Shown: piece by piece, positions 55,008 through 64,000 of the stretch
Position numbering within the stretch: position 1 is the first letter of the stretch
How the letters are laid out: every line of letters starts with the position of its first letter
Source of the DNA: Jaltomata sinuosa
Taxonomy: Eukaryota > Streptophyta > Magnoliopsida > Solanales > Solanaceae
Assembly: GCA_003996215.1 (NCBI GenBank)
Contig: QJPP01007526.1
Span: 1,302,001-1,366,000, forward strand
DNA length: 64,000 nucleotides
Reading direction: 5' to 3'
Translations under genes and position numbers: made by a program
Notes under the pieces: generated by a model
Database searches by the model: none
What the model was told of the DNA's origin: nothing
The model's input: the letters and a program-made list of their open reading frames with translations, nothing else

Positions 55008-55960
55008 TTATTCCGCGTTTACCCAACAAAATACGATTGGAGTAGACTGCTGCATACTCCAATCCCAAGTGTTATCTTCATCGAAAATAACATCTCTACT
55101 GATTACAATCTTCTTGGTCTGTGGATTAAGCAATTTATATGCCTTTAATGCTTCACTAACACCGAGAAAGATACACTTTTTGCTTTTGTCATCAAGCTTC
55201 TTCCTCTTCTCGTCTGGAACATGTGCATAGGCAATGCAACCAAAAAATCGGAAGTGATCTACAATTGGTTTTCTTCCACTCCAAGCCTCCTCTGAAGTCA
55301 TGTTTTGAACAACAAATGTTGAACTTCTATTCAATACATGAATGCTCCAATTTATCGCTTTCGGCCGGAAAGTCTTTTCCATTCTTCCTCTTGCTAGCAA
55401 ACTCCGCACCATATTGAGAATGGTTCTATTCTTTCTCTCTGATACACTATTTTATTGTGGTGTATAAGCAGTGATGAGGTCTCTTCGAATTCCATTAGAT
55501 TCACAAAAATCTTCAAATTTTTTTGAGCAGTACTCACCACCACGATCAGTTCGAAGAGTCTTTATGGTCTTTTCTGCATCATTTTCTACATGAGCCTTGA
55601 AGCTTTTAAATGCTCCAAAAGCTTCTGATTTTTCCTGTATAAAATATACCAAAGTTCTTCGAGAGAAATCATCTGTAAAGGTATAAAATACCTTTTACCT
55701 CCATTAGAAATTGGTTTAATTGGGCCACCAATATCTGAATGCACCAGCTCCAAAAGATCATTTGCTCTCCACGACTTCCCTTTTGGAAATTGAGAACGAT
55801 GTTGTTTCCAACAACACATTCTTCACAAACTCGGGAAGGGGTGAGAATTTCAGGAAGACCTATCACCATATTTTTCTGTTGGAGAGTTTTTAATCCACCA
55901 AAACCCAAGTGACCATATCTAAAATGCCAAAATCATGAAGGATCTTTTACTTCCGCCTTT
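55008..55960 (-). pseudogene. Copia integrase fragment (second family)
   Basis: Pieces in three frames: GLPEILTPSRVCEECVVG (zinc part), SWRANDLLELVHSDIGGPIK (first D), TIKTLRTDRGGEYCSKKFED (second D), then after a stop in place of the codon following AYTPQ the block NMVRSLLARGRMEKTFRPKA, NWSIHVLNRSSTFVVQNMT, FRFFGCIAYAHVPDEKRKKL and KIVISRDVIFDE. The glutamate region lies at the frame break near 55440. The fragment holds only integrase and is joined on both sides to unrelated elements. Confidence 0.88.
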
Positions 55961-56559
55961 AAAAAATTCTTAAGCAGGACAGGGAGAGGTTGAAACTTAT
56001 AAAAATGCTATGCAGGGAGTGATGAGTTGAAATTTTGCGGGTTTAGGCTTAACCCATCCCCCCCCCCCCCCCCTTGTCATCCCAATAAATGGATTTCATC
56101 TTTATCTTCTATGTTAGCTGGTCTATATAGCAGTTTTTTGCTCTGATGATTAGCAGTATTGCATTAACCTTTGTTGCTTATGTAAAGCTTCAGCGAACTT
56201 TTGGATTTAGGAAATAAAAATGGATCAGAATCATTCTTTATCCGACACACAATATTTTACCCAACCCATTTATCCGTCTTAATAAGGGCGGGTTGTAATT
56301 CAACCTTTTTTCAACCCGCCCAAATTCAACTCAAGCTGTCCATTTGCCACCACTAGTTATAACTAATTCTAACTGACCTAACATCATATGTGTCCACGTG
56401 CAACATACGTGACTCGGCTAACTACTTCCACTAACTTGATGAATGCACATAAAAGGAAATTCGTCTAATTAGGATTGTATCAATAACACATAAAGAACTA
56501 TGCTTTGAAGAACTATTAATGCAAAACCTGGAGAACAGAGTTGGCTATGGAGCCATTGG
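55961..56559. other. Spacer with a C16 run and a GC-rich MITE-like segment
   Basis: A pure run of 16 C lies at 56058-56073. 56030-56360 has words such as 'aacccgcccaaattcaactc' and 'tccatttgccaccactag' that are common in a Solanaceae repeat; a partner end ('gcgggtttaggcttaaccca') lies near 56040. No coding. Confidence 0.4.
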
Positions 56560-56725
56560 GAGAAGCTACCAATTACTGGTTCCACTCATAAGGATCAAAG
56601 AGTATGGAAAAGGGAGATAAACTTAAAACACACTAATAGTTGTGATGATTTGTCTGCCAAGGGACATATGGTCTCCACTTTTGGACTGCATATGCTACTA
56701 GATGTTCCATCTTATACCTTCTGAG
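56560..56725 (+). pseudogene. Possible LINE RNase H-like C-terminal remnant
   Basis: VWKREINLKHTNSCDDLSAK, then GHMVSTFGLHMLLDVPSYTF resembles the end of the RNase H domain of plant LINEs (REAN..AD.LAK.G...). Short, degenerate and without neighbours that confirm it. Confidence 0.35.
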
Positions 56726-56732
56726 TTAGGTG

Positions 56733-57120
56733 TTAGGTTCTAGAAGGAATTGAATACAGAATAGGAAGCACCTTCCATGGTGAATCCATTAGCAGGAAAA
56801 TGCACCGGAGAAGTAGGAGAAAATGAATCAAAAAGATGATTGGAAATAGCATATGAAAAATTAGTCTCATAATAACATACATCTCTAGAAACAAAAATTT
56901 TCCTTGTAGCCAGACCCAGAACCTTGTACCTTTTAGTTCTAAAAGGATATCCAATAAAAATGTGAGGGTTGTTTTGGGATCAAATTTGGTTCTGTGGGGT
57001 TTAGGTGTAGTGGGTTAACACTCCAAAACTTCTCAAGAACTTCTCAAGTGGGAGTAGGTTGGTTTCTGGTCATAGAGAATTTCAAAGGGGGTTTTTGTTA
57101 GCAAGCGGTGATGACGATAG
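56733..57120 (-). pseudogene. Copia integrase C-terminal remnant
   Basis: HRLLTKTPFEILYDQKPTYS at about 57050-57110, then TKFDPKTTLTFLLD and RKIFVSRDVCYYETNFSYAI in shifting frames. The FVSRDV word is the usual copia post-integrase signature. The 73-codon frame 56733-56954 is an out-of-frame reading of the same segment. Confidence 0.7.
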
Positions 57121-57306
57121 TCTATTATTAATGAAGGTGGCAGTGAACAGGAATTGCAATGACAAGTAACTGTGTTTGCTACATTATTAGATTGACAGGA
57201 AGTAAAAAGAGACTTAGTACTAGAATAAACACAAGGAAAGGAATTGTGCTCCTTAGTAATAGAAGTGCTCTTCTAGAGGCAGTCTAAGCAAAGGAAGTAG
57301 AAACAA

Positions 57307-57620
57307 TCATGTAGTGTACCAATCCCCAGAGGCCTCTTCTTGCAGTAGACAAAAGGTATCAGTAAAGGAAATAATACACCTAAGATGCATAGCCAAAGAA
57401 CTAATTGAAATAAGGTTGCATTTGAAGGAAGGTACAAACAAGACCCTGTACAAAGTAATCTGGGGAGTATGTTTTACGGTCCCAATATTAGTTATCTTGA
57501 ATCTATAACCATTAGGTAATCTGATCAACAAGGGATATGGTAAAGGTGAGATGTTTGAAAATTGGCTTTTATCAAAGGTCATATGGTGTGAAGCACCTGA
57601 GTCTAGGATCCATAAATCAG
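57307..57620 (-). pseudogene. Copia protease and GAG-pre-integrase
   Basis: The active site WILDSGASHHMTFDKSQF is intact at about 57565-57612 (D-S-G), followed by PLLIRLPNGYRFKITNIGTV, TLYRVLFVPSFKCNLISISS and FTDTFCLLQE. The frame is open across the protease, so this domain alone appears well preserved. Confidence 0.9.
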
Positions 57621-58750
57621 ATCTTGCTTCAAAACATCCACATGATAATTTTTCATAATCAATGGAAGAATTGCAAGCTAGAATATCTGCAAAAGGGCAG
57701 CTCCATTGGTCAGCTGGTTGTTGTTATCAAAGTTCTCCTCTGTATTGTTCATTTGAAAGTGGTTCAATAAGCTGTGGCTATCCCTCCATATTTCTCTTTG
57801 GATAATCCAAAGTTTTGGACTTCTTTGTGTGATGTTTCTTCTCCTTTATCTGGTGACATGATGGGTGATACTCCATGAGCAACATTTGCTGCAACTCATT
57901 TCCCTTGTACTGTATCCATGTGGATGATATTATTCTGATTGTGTTGACCTTGCCTACCACTGTCCTTTTACAAAAGTCACAGAACAACTTGGAGTTGGTG
58001 TAGTTGTTTGCAAGAAAACCGGTTGTTGTTGGGAGTGTAATTTGTCCTAAACCGGTTGGTGCTAGCATTAAGAGAAGTAGATTCCCCAAAAAACTGTTTT
58101 TCTTCTTGTACTAGCAAAGCAAAGGCATGTCGCATAGTGAAAAGGGGGTTCATCATCAGTATACTCCCCCTAATTACAGTTCATTCAGCCCCATGATGAA
58201 TTGAATAAGCCGCCTGTCTTATTCTGCTTTATGCATAGAATCCTTAGCTCCACATATGCACACACAACTGCATTGGTGTTTAAAAGTCAAACTGTTCAAG
58301 TGTTTCTTCAACCTAGTGTAGTATCCAGTTATATCAAGTGTTCCTTGATTCAAATCATTTATTTCCTTTTGAATCTGGTAAAGTTTGGCTCCATTCATTT
58401 GATCATATACCTATCTGCCAATTCTGACCACAACTCAAGAGAATCATATGCATATTCAACACTGTTTGCGATAGGAATTCAAAATCCATAATGTGATCAT
58501 ATTGTCACATCGTTCCCATTGACGACATAGTGGAGAGTTCGAGTCGGGCTTCTTACATTCCCCGTTGATTAAAACCAACTTATTCTTAACTCTCTATACA
58601 CCTCGTTTCCACGACCTATAGTCAGTTCCATCTAAAAGAAATGGTGCCAAAGAGGCACCGGCACCATCAAAAGGATGAATATAAAGAGGACTACTTACAT
58701 CAGTTATAGCCTCAACTGTTCTTCCGACTTGATTGTCTGTGTCCACCATT
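57621..58750 (-). pseudogene. Copia gag
   Basis: ATG near 58748. N-terminus MVDTDNQVGRTVEAI, SSPLYIHPFDGAGASLAPFL, LDGTDYRSWKRGV matches the Retrotran_gag_3 family; a frameshift occurs after KRGV. The rest is degenerate; the N/T-rich spacer and a cysteine piece (FCDFCKRT) can be seen near 57960-58060. The knuckle is not intact. Confidence 0.8.
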
Positions 58751-58957
58751 GTTGATAGACGAAAGCTTCGAAGAATTTCAGACAATCAAAAATAGTGAAA
58801 CAGATGAGGAACAAGGACGAATCAGCCAAATTAGGTTTCGATTTGTGCTAATTGTGAGAGTATCACTCTGCATGTGACAATCGAACAAAAAAAGGAAATC
58901 GCGATCTGAGATGATCCAACGAATTGAAGATAGGAAATCACATAGGCAGTTCCCGTA

Positions 58958-58969
58958 GCTCCCATACCA
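58958..58969 (-). other. Primer-binding site (mutated)
   Basis: Minus strand TGGTATGGGAGC, two substitutions from TGGTATCAGAGC, immediately after the LTR. Confidence 0.75.
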
Positions 58970-59313
58970 TGTTAAGTGAATTGAGAAAATGAAAAATACA
59001 GAGTACTTTGTGTATATGTTACTAAACTAATCAACTAAGGAATGACAGCTTGATGTCACTAATCCTAGTGCTTAAAACTAACTAACTAACTAACAGAATA
59101 ACAAAAAGAGGGAAAACAATAACAGAAAGAGGGAAACCATAATTAACAACAATTACTAATTAAATATCTCAATAATAGGGAAGAAAGATCATGTTCAATA
59201 AACTTTGTATCTCATTCTCCAACTATGTAAGAAATTGAATAACTGCACAGTTCTACTTAGCTGCTTCGATGTGTTGTACATATAATTATGTAATAGTTGT
59301 TAGGGAGTTAACA
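58970..59313 (-). repeat. Copia 5' LTR, 344 bp
   Basis: Begins TGTTAAGTG on the plus strand and ends GAGTTAACA; minus strand TGTTAACTC...TTAACA, with short inverted ends. A partner LTR is not present in the window. Confidence 0.8.
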
Positions 59314-59897
59314 GAGTTGGAAAATGGCATAACCATTTCTCATTTTCTTGTTCTTAAATTTGGCCTTTTTGTGTTCTCCTATCTACAAATTAATGTTTTT
59401 GTATTCCACTCGTCATTTTGAACTAACTTTTCTTATATATCTTCAGTGGCTTTGCTGGTCTTCCTTTCTCTCTTCAGGAGGAGGCAGAAGGGGTAAACTC
59501 ACCAGCCTCATCCCTTCATCCGGAACGAACGGTGAGATACATTTTCGTGTTTCTTCTTTTTTTAATTTACTAATATAAATGCAGCTAGAAGTTAGACAGC
59601 TATGCATATACGTATCAAGAGGTTGTTGTCTAATGAAAGTAGTATGAAAGTACTTGTTTGGTCATAGTACTTGTTTGGCCACCATGGGATAAGAATGCTG
59701 CTGAGATAATATAGATTTACATGCATCATTAAATATATTGATTAAGAAAGACTATAACAGTTTCAATAAAATAAATGTGGTCGATGTGAAAATACACTTG
59801 TTTCAACTCTTCAAATTCTCTGTATTTTGATTAGTATAGCAAAGAGAAGTAATTAGGTTAATGCATATTAGTGGTTTATGAGAAGTAACCTAGTTCT
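59314..59897. other. Unassigned sequence with a possible exon
   Basis: 59447-59531 is bounded by 'tatatatcttcag' and 'gtgagatac', both good splice-like signals, and is far more GC-rich than its flanks; a second acceptor-like site (tctctcttcag) lies at 59467-59477. From there it reads EEAEGVNSPASSLHPER. No similarity to the exon-like blocks of module E beyond composition. The rest is AT-rich and featureless. Confidence 0.3.
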
Positions 59898-60175
59898 TGA
59901 TAGTGGGTCAATTCTTCTCTGGGGTCGCTGGTTCGATTCCCACTAACTATCATGTTTATTCAAGCCTCTCTCACCCTATTATTTAATTTCATTGTCCTTG
60001 ATTTGGCCTATTTTTAGCCTATTTTTAGACTGTTTTGTCTTGAGCCGGGGGTCTATCGGAAACAGCCTCTCTACCTCACCTCTGAGGTAGTGGTATGGAC
60101 TGCGTACACTCTACCCTCCCCAGACCCCACGCTGTGGGAATACACTGGGTATGTTGTTGTTGTTGTTGTTGTTGT
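59898..60175 (+). mobile_element. TS-type SINE with TTG-repeat tail
   Basis: Has a perfect Pol III B box GGTTCGATTCC (59930-59940). The 3' half is the conserved TS block 'gcgtacactctaccctcccc', 'agaccccac...gtgggaatacactggg', and it ends in TTG repeats (60153-60175). TS SINEs are known from Solanaceae and end in TTG repeats rather than poly-A. The A box is degenerate. It is transcribed by Pol III if active and moved by LINE enzymes. Target repeats are unclear. Confidence 0.85.
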
Positions 60176-60177
60176 GT

Positions 60178-61225
60178 TGATTTGGACACTCAAGCTGGTT
60201 CTATTGTTAAGCAGTTCTGTTGATATTCTTAATTCTAAGCCGCATTCTCTTGTTATTGATAACTGAGTGGAAGAATTTGGTGTTACAGTTTCCTTTTTCA
60301 AACCATTTAAGTCTAGCCTTTTGTCTAAAGTAGGATTATTCTATTTTCATACACCTGATGAATTCATCATTAGCCTTGTTGTATTCTTGTCTAATGGTGC
60401 TAGAATTGTCGTTCAGTACTATTTCAATTTCTAGTTCTTCCACCTTTTTCCCAAGTTGTTTTGTGTTTTCAAAGATGTCCCCCATGCAATTTTTTGACCA
60501 CCAAGAAAGCTATTTGCACACATTTTTGAGCTCCAAGTGCATTTTCCACATTGGATAACCATGGACGTGAATGTTCCAAGCATTCTGAACAGCTCCCGGG
60601 AAATCAGACTGTTATATCTAGAAGTCAAGGAACTTAAAATACTTGATTTCTGCTTGGTACCTGTAGAAAAGGAAAAGAAAAGAGGTGAGATGAGATATGT
60701 TGGAATGAGGGAAGATCTTAATCCACTCATCATTAACAGGAGCTATGTCTAGCCTCTTCCAGATTCTGTCTTCTGGACATCTGCCATTACACCAAGTATA
60801 CTTGGAGCCATTAAATCCCAACTCAATCAAGTTACAGTCCATAAAAGTCTATAAAGGGAAGGCTCTTGGCAATCCTGTGAGAGTTACCACCATTCTTCTC
60901 TTCTGGACCAATGATGCAGTTAAAGTCTCCTGTAACACACCATGGGGAAGAAGATATTAGAGGACCAGTTCCTCAAGTTGTCCCTTAGTTCATTTCTGAG
61001 GTGAGCTTGGCATTTAGCATAGATCACAGTCTTGATATCATCAAAGGCAAGCTCACAAGTAATAATTTGCTCCTCATCACCTTTAATCACACACTTGTGT
61101 TGAGAGTCGCAAAATATCCAGATCTTATTATTAGAATTTGCAAGACAAAAGTCAAAGCCAAGAATTCTATTATTTCTCTAAATTTTGGAAGATCTGGTAA
61201 GAGGTGCAAAGATAGAAAGGAAAGT
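60178..61225 (-). pseudogene. LINE ORF2 endonuclease and start of RT
   Basis: Minus strand, several frames: NSNNKIWIFCDSQHKCVIKG, YAKCQAHLRNELRDNLRNW, then the GDFN-type block near 60920, MDCNLIELGFNGSKYTWCNG, EDRIWKRLDIAPVNDEWIKI and FPHSNISHLT; then the linker ALQNAW..HVHGYPMWKMHL-type sequence and NTKFFHSVINNKRMRLRI (60230-60290), the RT entry. This is the usual plant L1 endonuclease-RT order. It is truncated on both sides, abutting a TS SINE and a copia. Confidence 0.88.
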
Positions 61226-61254
61226 AATGTGTTGAGAGGATTTAATCATTTTTA

Positions 61255-61470
61255 TACCACAATTTCCCGAGTTTTATTTTCCTCCAAGGCTTGCAACTCT
61301 TGCTTCATAGCATCTATCCACCTTGAGTCCTTCATAGCCTTCTTCAAACAATGTGGTTCTACCAAGTTTGAAAACTTGGTTAGAAACAGTCGAATTGAGG
61401 AGATGTTCCCTCATAGCATATGTAATGTACCATAGGATATAGACTAGTGCTTCCTTCCTATTGGACAACA
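61255..61470 (-). pseudogene. Copia RT N-terminal start
   Basis: EPHCLKKAMKDSRWIDAMKQ, then ELQALEENKTRE equals the copia RT entry (usually ...ALE.N.TW.IV.LP). Truncated at about 61240, where LINE sequence begins. Confidence 0.8.
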
Positions 61471-61539
61471 TAGTCTTTCATCCAAATTGGTTCCTTGACA
61501 TGCCTGTCTGATTTTCTGATATATATTGGCACCCCAATA

Positions 61540-62800
61540 TTATCTGGCTATAAAACCCCATCTCTTGGTAATAATATTTAGCCATGTGAGCTCAATATCT
61601 TGTGTATCATCAACCACAAGATGTTGAGTAGCAACATCATCCTGGCCTTCTGGGGCTTGAACTCCACTGTTTTCATCACCTACATAACTTGTAGCATGAG
61701 GTGAACCTACTCCCTCGTGATCACAAAGAGAATTATTTTGATCTCTTGGGGCATATGGCCATGTCATATGTGTGTTCATCAGTGGAGAGCACTGTACTGG
61801 ATCCTCCTCCATGTGAATGTATTGGTCTCCCTGTATGACTTCAGTGGTCTTCCCTTTGAAAGGGAAGATGGTTTCCCTGAATGTAACATCCCTACTCACA
61901 AAGAAAATGTTGACCAGATTAGTAACATCGCATAAACATGCAAAAGAGTGAAATATTTTTCCTCCTCTCATACAGAACTTCATAAGGAGTGTGTACCTGC
62001 AATACACTAGATGGAAGTTTGTTTATAAGGTATAATGCACCCTTTACACATAGGCACCAGTATTTAATGGAAATACCTGCTTGGAACCTTAATGCCCTGG
62101 CTGTCCAAAATGTGTTTGTGCTTCCTTTCGATCCTTCCATTTTGTTATGTTGTATGGACACAACTTCTCTGATGTATAATTCCATACCGACTCAACAGAT
62201 CATCACACTGATTAAAGAATTCAGTCCCATTATTTGATCTTATGACCTAAACAGTTGCATCAAATTTATTTATAACCACAGACAAAAACAATTTTAAAAC
62301 CTCTATGACTTTAGACTTAAATTGCAACAAATATACCCAATTATATCTGGTATGATCATCAGCAATGGTCAGAAAATAATATTTTCTATCAAGAGTTGCA
62401 GTTTCATAAGGGCCCCACAAATCCAAGTGTACAAGCTGAAAAGAAATTCACTCCTTGAACTACTAGTTGGAAACTTCAACCTAGTCTATTTAGCCTTTGG
62501 GCACAAAGAGCAATTTTCATGCACAAAACTATTGCGATTGTTCTTCACTGCATCTACTTTCTTCGTTACTTATAGAGAAGGGTGTTGAAGCCTGATATGT
62601 CATAGCTCGTAATTGCCTAGATTTTCATTCACTACTGTTGTCTTTATTCCTACAAAACATAGTTCTATTGGATTTCCCTTTATTGTTGCATGGATCTTTG
62701 TTTATTCTCTCGACCTGACCTGAAAATGTATAGTCCACATTGTTCCTAACCAATCCCCCTCATCTTGCCACTGAATAGATCCTAAAATAAGCAGAAATTA
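61540..62800 (-). pseudogene. Copia integrase and linker
   Basis: 61919-62185 holds ARALRFQAGISIKYWCLCVK and GALYLINKLPSSVLQVHTPY, EVLYERR; 61540-62007 holds NIFFVSRDVTFRETIFPFKG and an acidic linker. The core (62200-62700) is recognisable only in pieces of different frames; the catalytic triad cannot be confirmed. Confidence 0.82.
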
Positions 62801-62879
62801 GGGGAAAAGGTAACAAAGCAAGAGAGTTCCTTTGTTAATCTTGAGACTACGATAGATTGAATCTAAAGTCAGGCACAAA

Positions 62880-63080
62880 CAACACATTATTCACTGCGGT
62901 CTCATCAAACATATGAATATCTCAAATATGTCTAATGTCTGCCTTATCTCATGTGGGAAAATGCACTTTGTCACTCCTGAAACTGTCTACCCTTTAAGTA
63001 TCTAACAGATTCTCTAGACTGGTTGTAACATGCTGAGTGACTCTAGAGTCAACTATCCATTACTATTTGGAATTTGTGGA
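62880..63080 (-). pseudogene. Copia protease remnant
   Basis: About 63040-63065 reads WIVDSRVTQHVT, where the glycine of D-S-G is replaced by arginine. VNNVLFVPDFRFNLS follows at about 62870-62900. Confidence 0.7.
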
Positions 63081-63157
63081 TGAAATCATGTGATTGTACC
63101 TGCTAGATTTACTGGTTGCTGACCTTTTGTGGGATCCTTGCTCAGCATATTCAGGAT

Positions 63158-64000
63158 CTGTTGGTACTGGCAATCAATGAAGTATTTCCCCTTGGTTTCT
63201 TCCACATTCCTAGATCCAAGGGCCTGAGATCCGTGGTGAGGAGGAGGATTGTGATGACTGCTTATTCCAGAGGCAGAACCACACACATTGTTAACATTTG
63301 CAAAAGGTTGACTCCCATACTTCTCATTTACAAAAGGTTGAGGGTGACTACCATCCCCTCATATTGCAATGTTCACATCTTAGAAAAGGCTTCTTTCCTT
63401 TATATCCCTTACCTGCCTACTTGTAGAATAGTTGGATCATTAAACCTATCTCCACTAACAGCTACTTGTGATCAACTGACTGTCCTCTCACTTTCATCCT
63501 CAATTATCATAGCTTTCACTATAAGTCAAGCATCTGCTATGATAATTGAGGATGAAGGTGAGAGGACAGTCAGTTGCTCACAAGTAGCTTTAAGTGGAGA
63601 TAGGTTTAAATGATCCAACTATTCTACAAGTAGGCAGACGTAAGGTCTATAAAGGAAAGAAGCCTTTTCTAAGATGTGAACATTGCAGTATGAGGGGACA
63701 TTCTAAGGAGCAATTCTGGAAAATCATAGGCTATTCTACTGACGATAAATCAAATGGGAGATTAATTCTTGAGAAAGAAATGGAGGTCCCAACACAGGAG
63801 AATATGGTAGTCAACCTCAACCTTTTGTAAATGAGAAGTATGGGAGTCAACCTTTTGCGAATGTGAACAATGTGTGTGGTTCTGCCTCTGGAATAAGCAG
63901 TCATCACAATCCTCCTCCTCACCACGGATCTCAGGCCCTTGGAGCTAGGAATGTGGAAGAAACCAAGGGGAAATACTTCATTGATTGCCAGTACCAACAG
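63158..64000. repeat. Palindrome of copia gag, right arm cut by the window end
   Basis: Left arm 63158-63513 is the reverse complement of 63536-64000, with a 22-bp centre (63514-63535) and one difference of about 109 bp (present only in the right arm, about 63700-63815). The innermost arms are 'caattatcatagc' and 'gctatgataattg'. Identity is high along the arms. Left-arm coding runs on the minus strand and right-arm coding on the plus strand. Confidence 0.92.
63536..64000 (+). pseudogene. Copia gag, right arm, with altered zinc knuckle
   Basis: Plus strand: MIIEDEGERTVSCSQVAL, then after a stop NDPTILQVGRRKVYKGKKPF, LRCEHCSMRGHSKEQFWKII. The knuckle is CX2CX4H with F where the last C is expected. 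The knuckle segment is the part deleted from the left arm. The frame continues to the window end with the same N/H-rich spacer as 63086-63286 on the other strand. Confidence 0.85.

Larger units (their letters stand above)
56730..59313 (-). mobile_element. Copia element with 5' LTR, gag-protease kept, pol mostly deleted
   Basis: Minus strand order: LTR (58970-59313), primer site, gag (57620-58750), protease (57307-57620), short integrase remnants (56733-57120). RT and the 3' LTR are absent. Integrase is internally deleted between the GAG-pre-integrase part and the TPFEILYDQKPTYSHLR block. Confidence 0.85.
61230..63513 (-). mobile_element. Copia fragment (gag end to RT start)
   Basis: Minus strand: gag C-terminus (63086-63513), protease remnant (62880-63080), integrase (62000-62800), linker (61540-61900), RT start (61255-61400). 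Many stops. Its gag is repeated in inverted orientation at 63536-64000. Confidence 0.85.

Noticed and set aside
63116..63613. 165-codon plus-strand frame across the palindrome centre
   Set aside because: Its left part is antisense to copia gag and its right part is sense gag; it exists only because of the inverted repeat.
1..64000. CRISPR array, bacterial operon or phage features
   Set aside because: No regularly spaced repeats with unique spacers; all evidence points to plant nuclear DNA.

Overview
This window is plant nuclear DNA, most likely from a Solanaceae species. It is AT-rich by eye and carries a TS-type SINE with a TTG-repeat tail, a Sirevirus-type copia element, hAT, Stowaway, Mutator-like and Helitron elements, and retrotransposon domains typical of Solanum/Nicotiana-type genomes. 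I see no intact protein-coding host gene, no tRNA or rRNA gene and no CRISPR array. Nearly every long reading frame is a piece of a decayed transposable element or an antisense shadow of one.

Positions 1-27380 hold three copies of one segmental duplication (modules A, B, C and D below): 1-7935, 8079-20000 and 21917-27100. A fourth, partial and partly inverted copy lies at 21470-21916. Because the copies serve as empty sites for each other, several insertions can be delimited to the base: a 4.3-kb Helitron (1300-5636), a 1.36-kb Helitron (6168-7525) and a 728-bp hAT element with an 8-bp target duplication (23464-24191). Copy 2 also carries a minus-strand copia element (9677-14501), a Mutator-like foldback MITE inside a Stowaway MITE (15258-16532), another MITE (16742-17993) and a broken reading frame resembling the plant transposon protein family Transposase_32 (20104-21332).

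Positions 27390-30223 are a LINE (ORF1 with zinc knuckle, then endonuclease) split by a gypsy integrase fragment. Positions 31200-47400 hold a second duplicated module (E) containing five copies of a roughly 96-bp exon-like block with conserved splice-like borders; it is the best candidate for undescribed host sequence. Module E is broken by gypsy pieces and by a degenerate LTR element with long LTRs (35063-43011), which itself contains a LINE 3' end with a poly-A tail.

Positions 47430-64000 are a mosaic of minus-strand retroelements: a gypsy pol split by a SINE and a Sirevirus LTR, a Sirevirus with many polypurine tracts, three other copia fragments, a TS SINE and a LINE endonuclease. The window ends in a large palindrome of copia gag (63158-64000), whose right arm runs off the edge.
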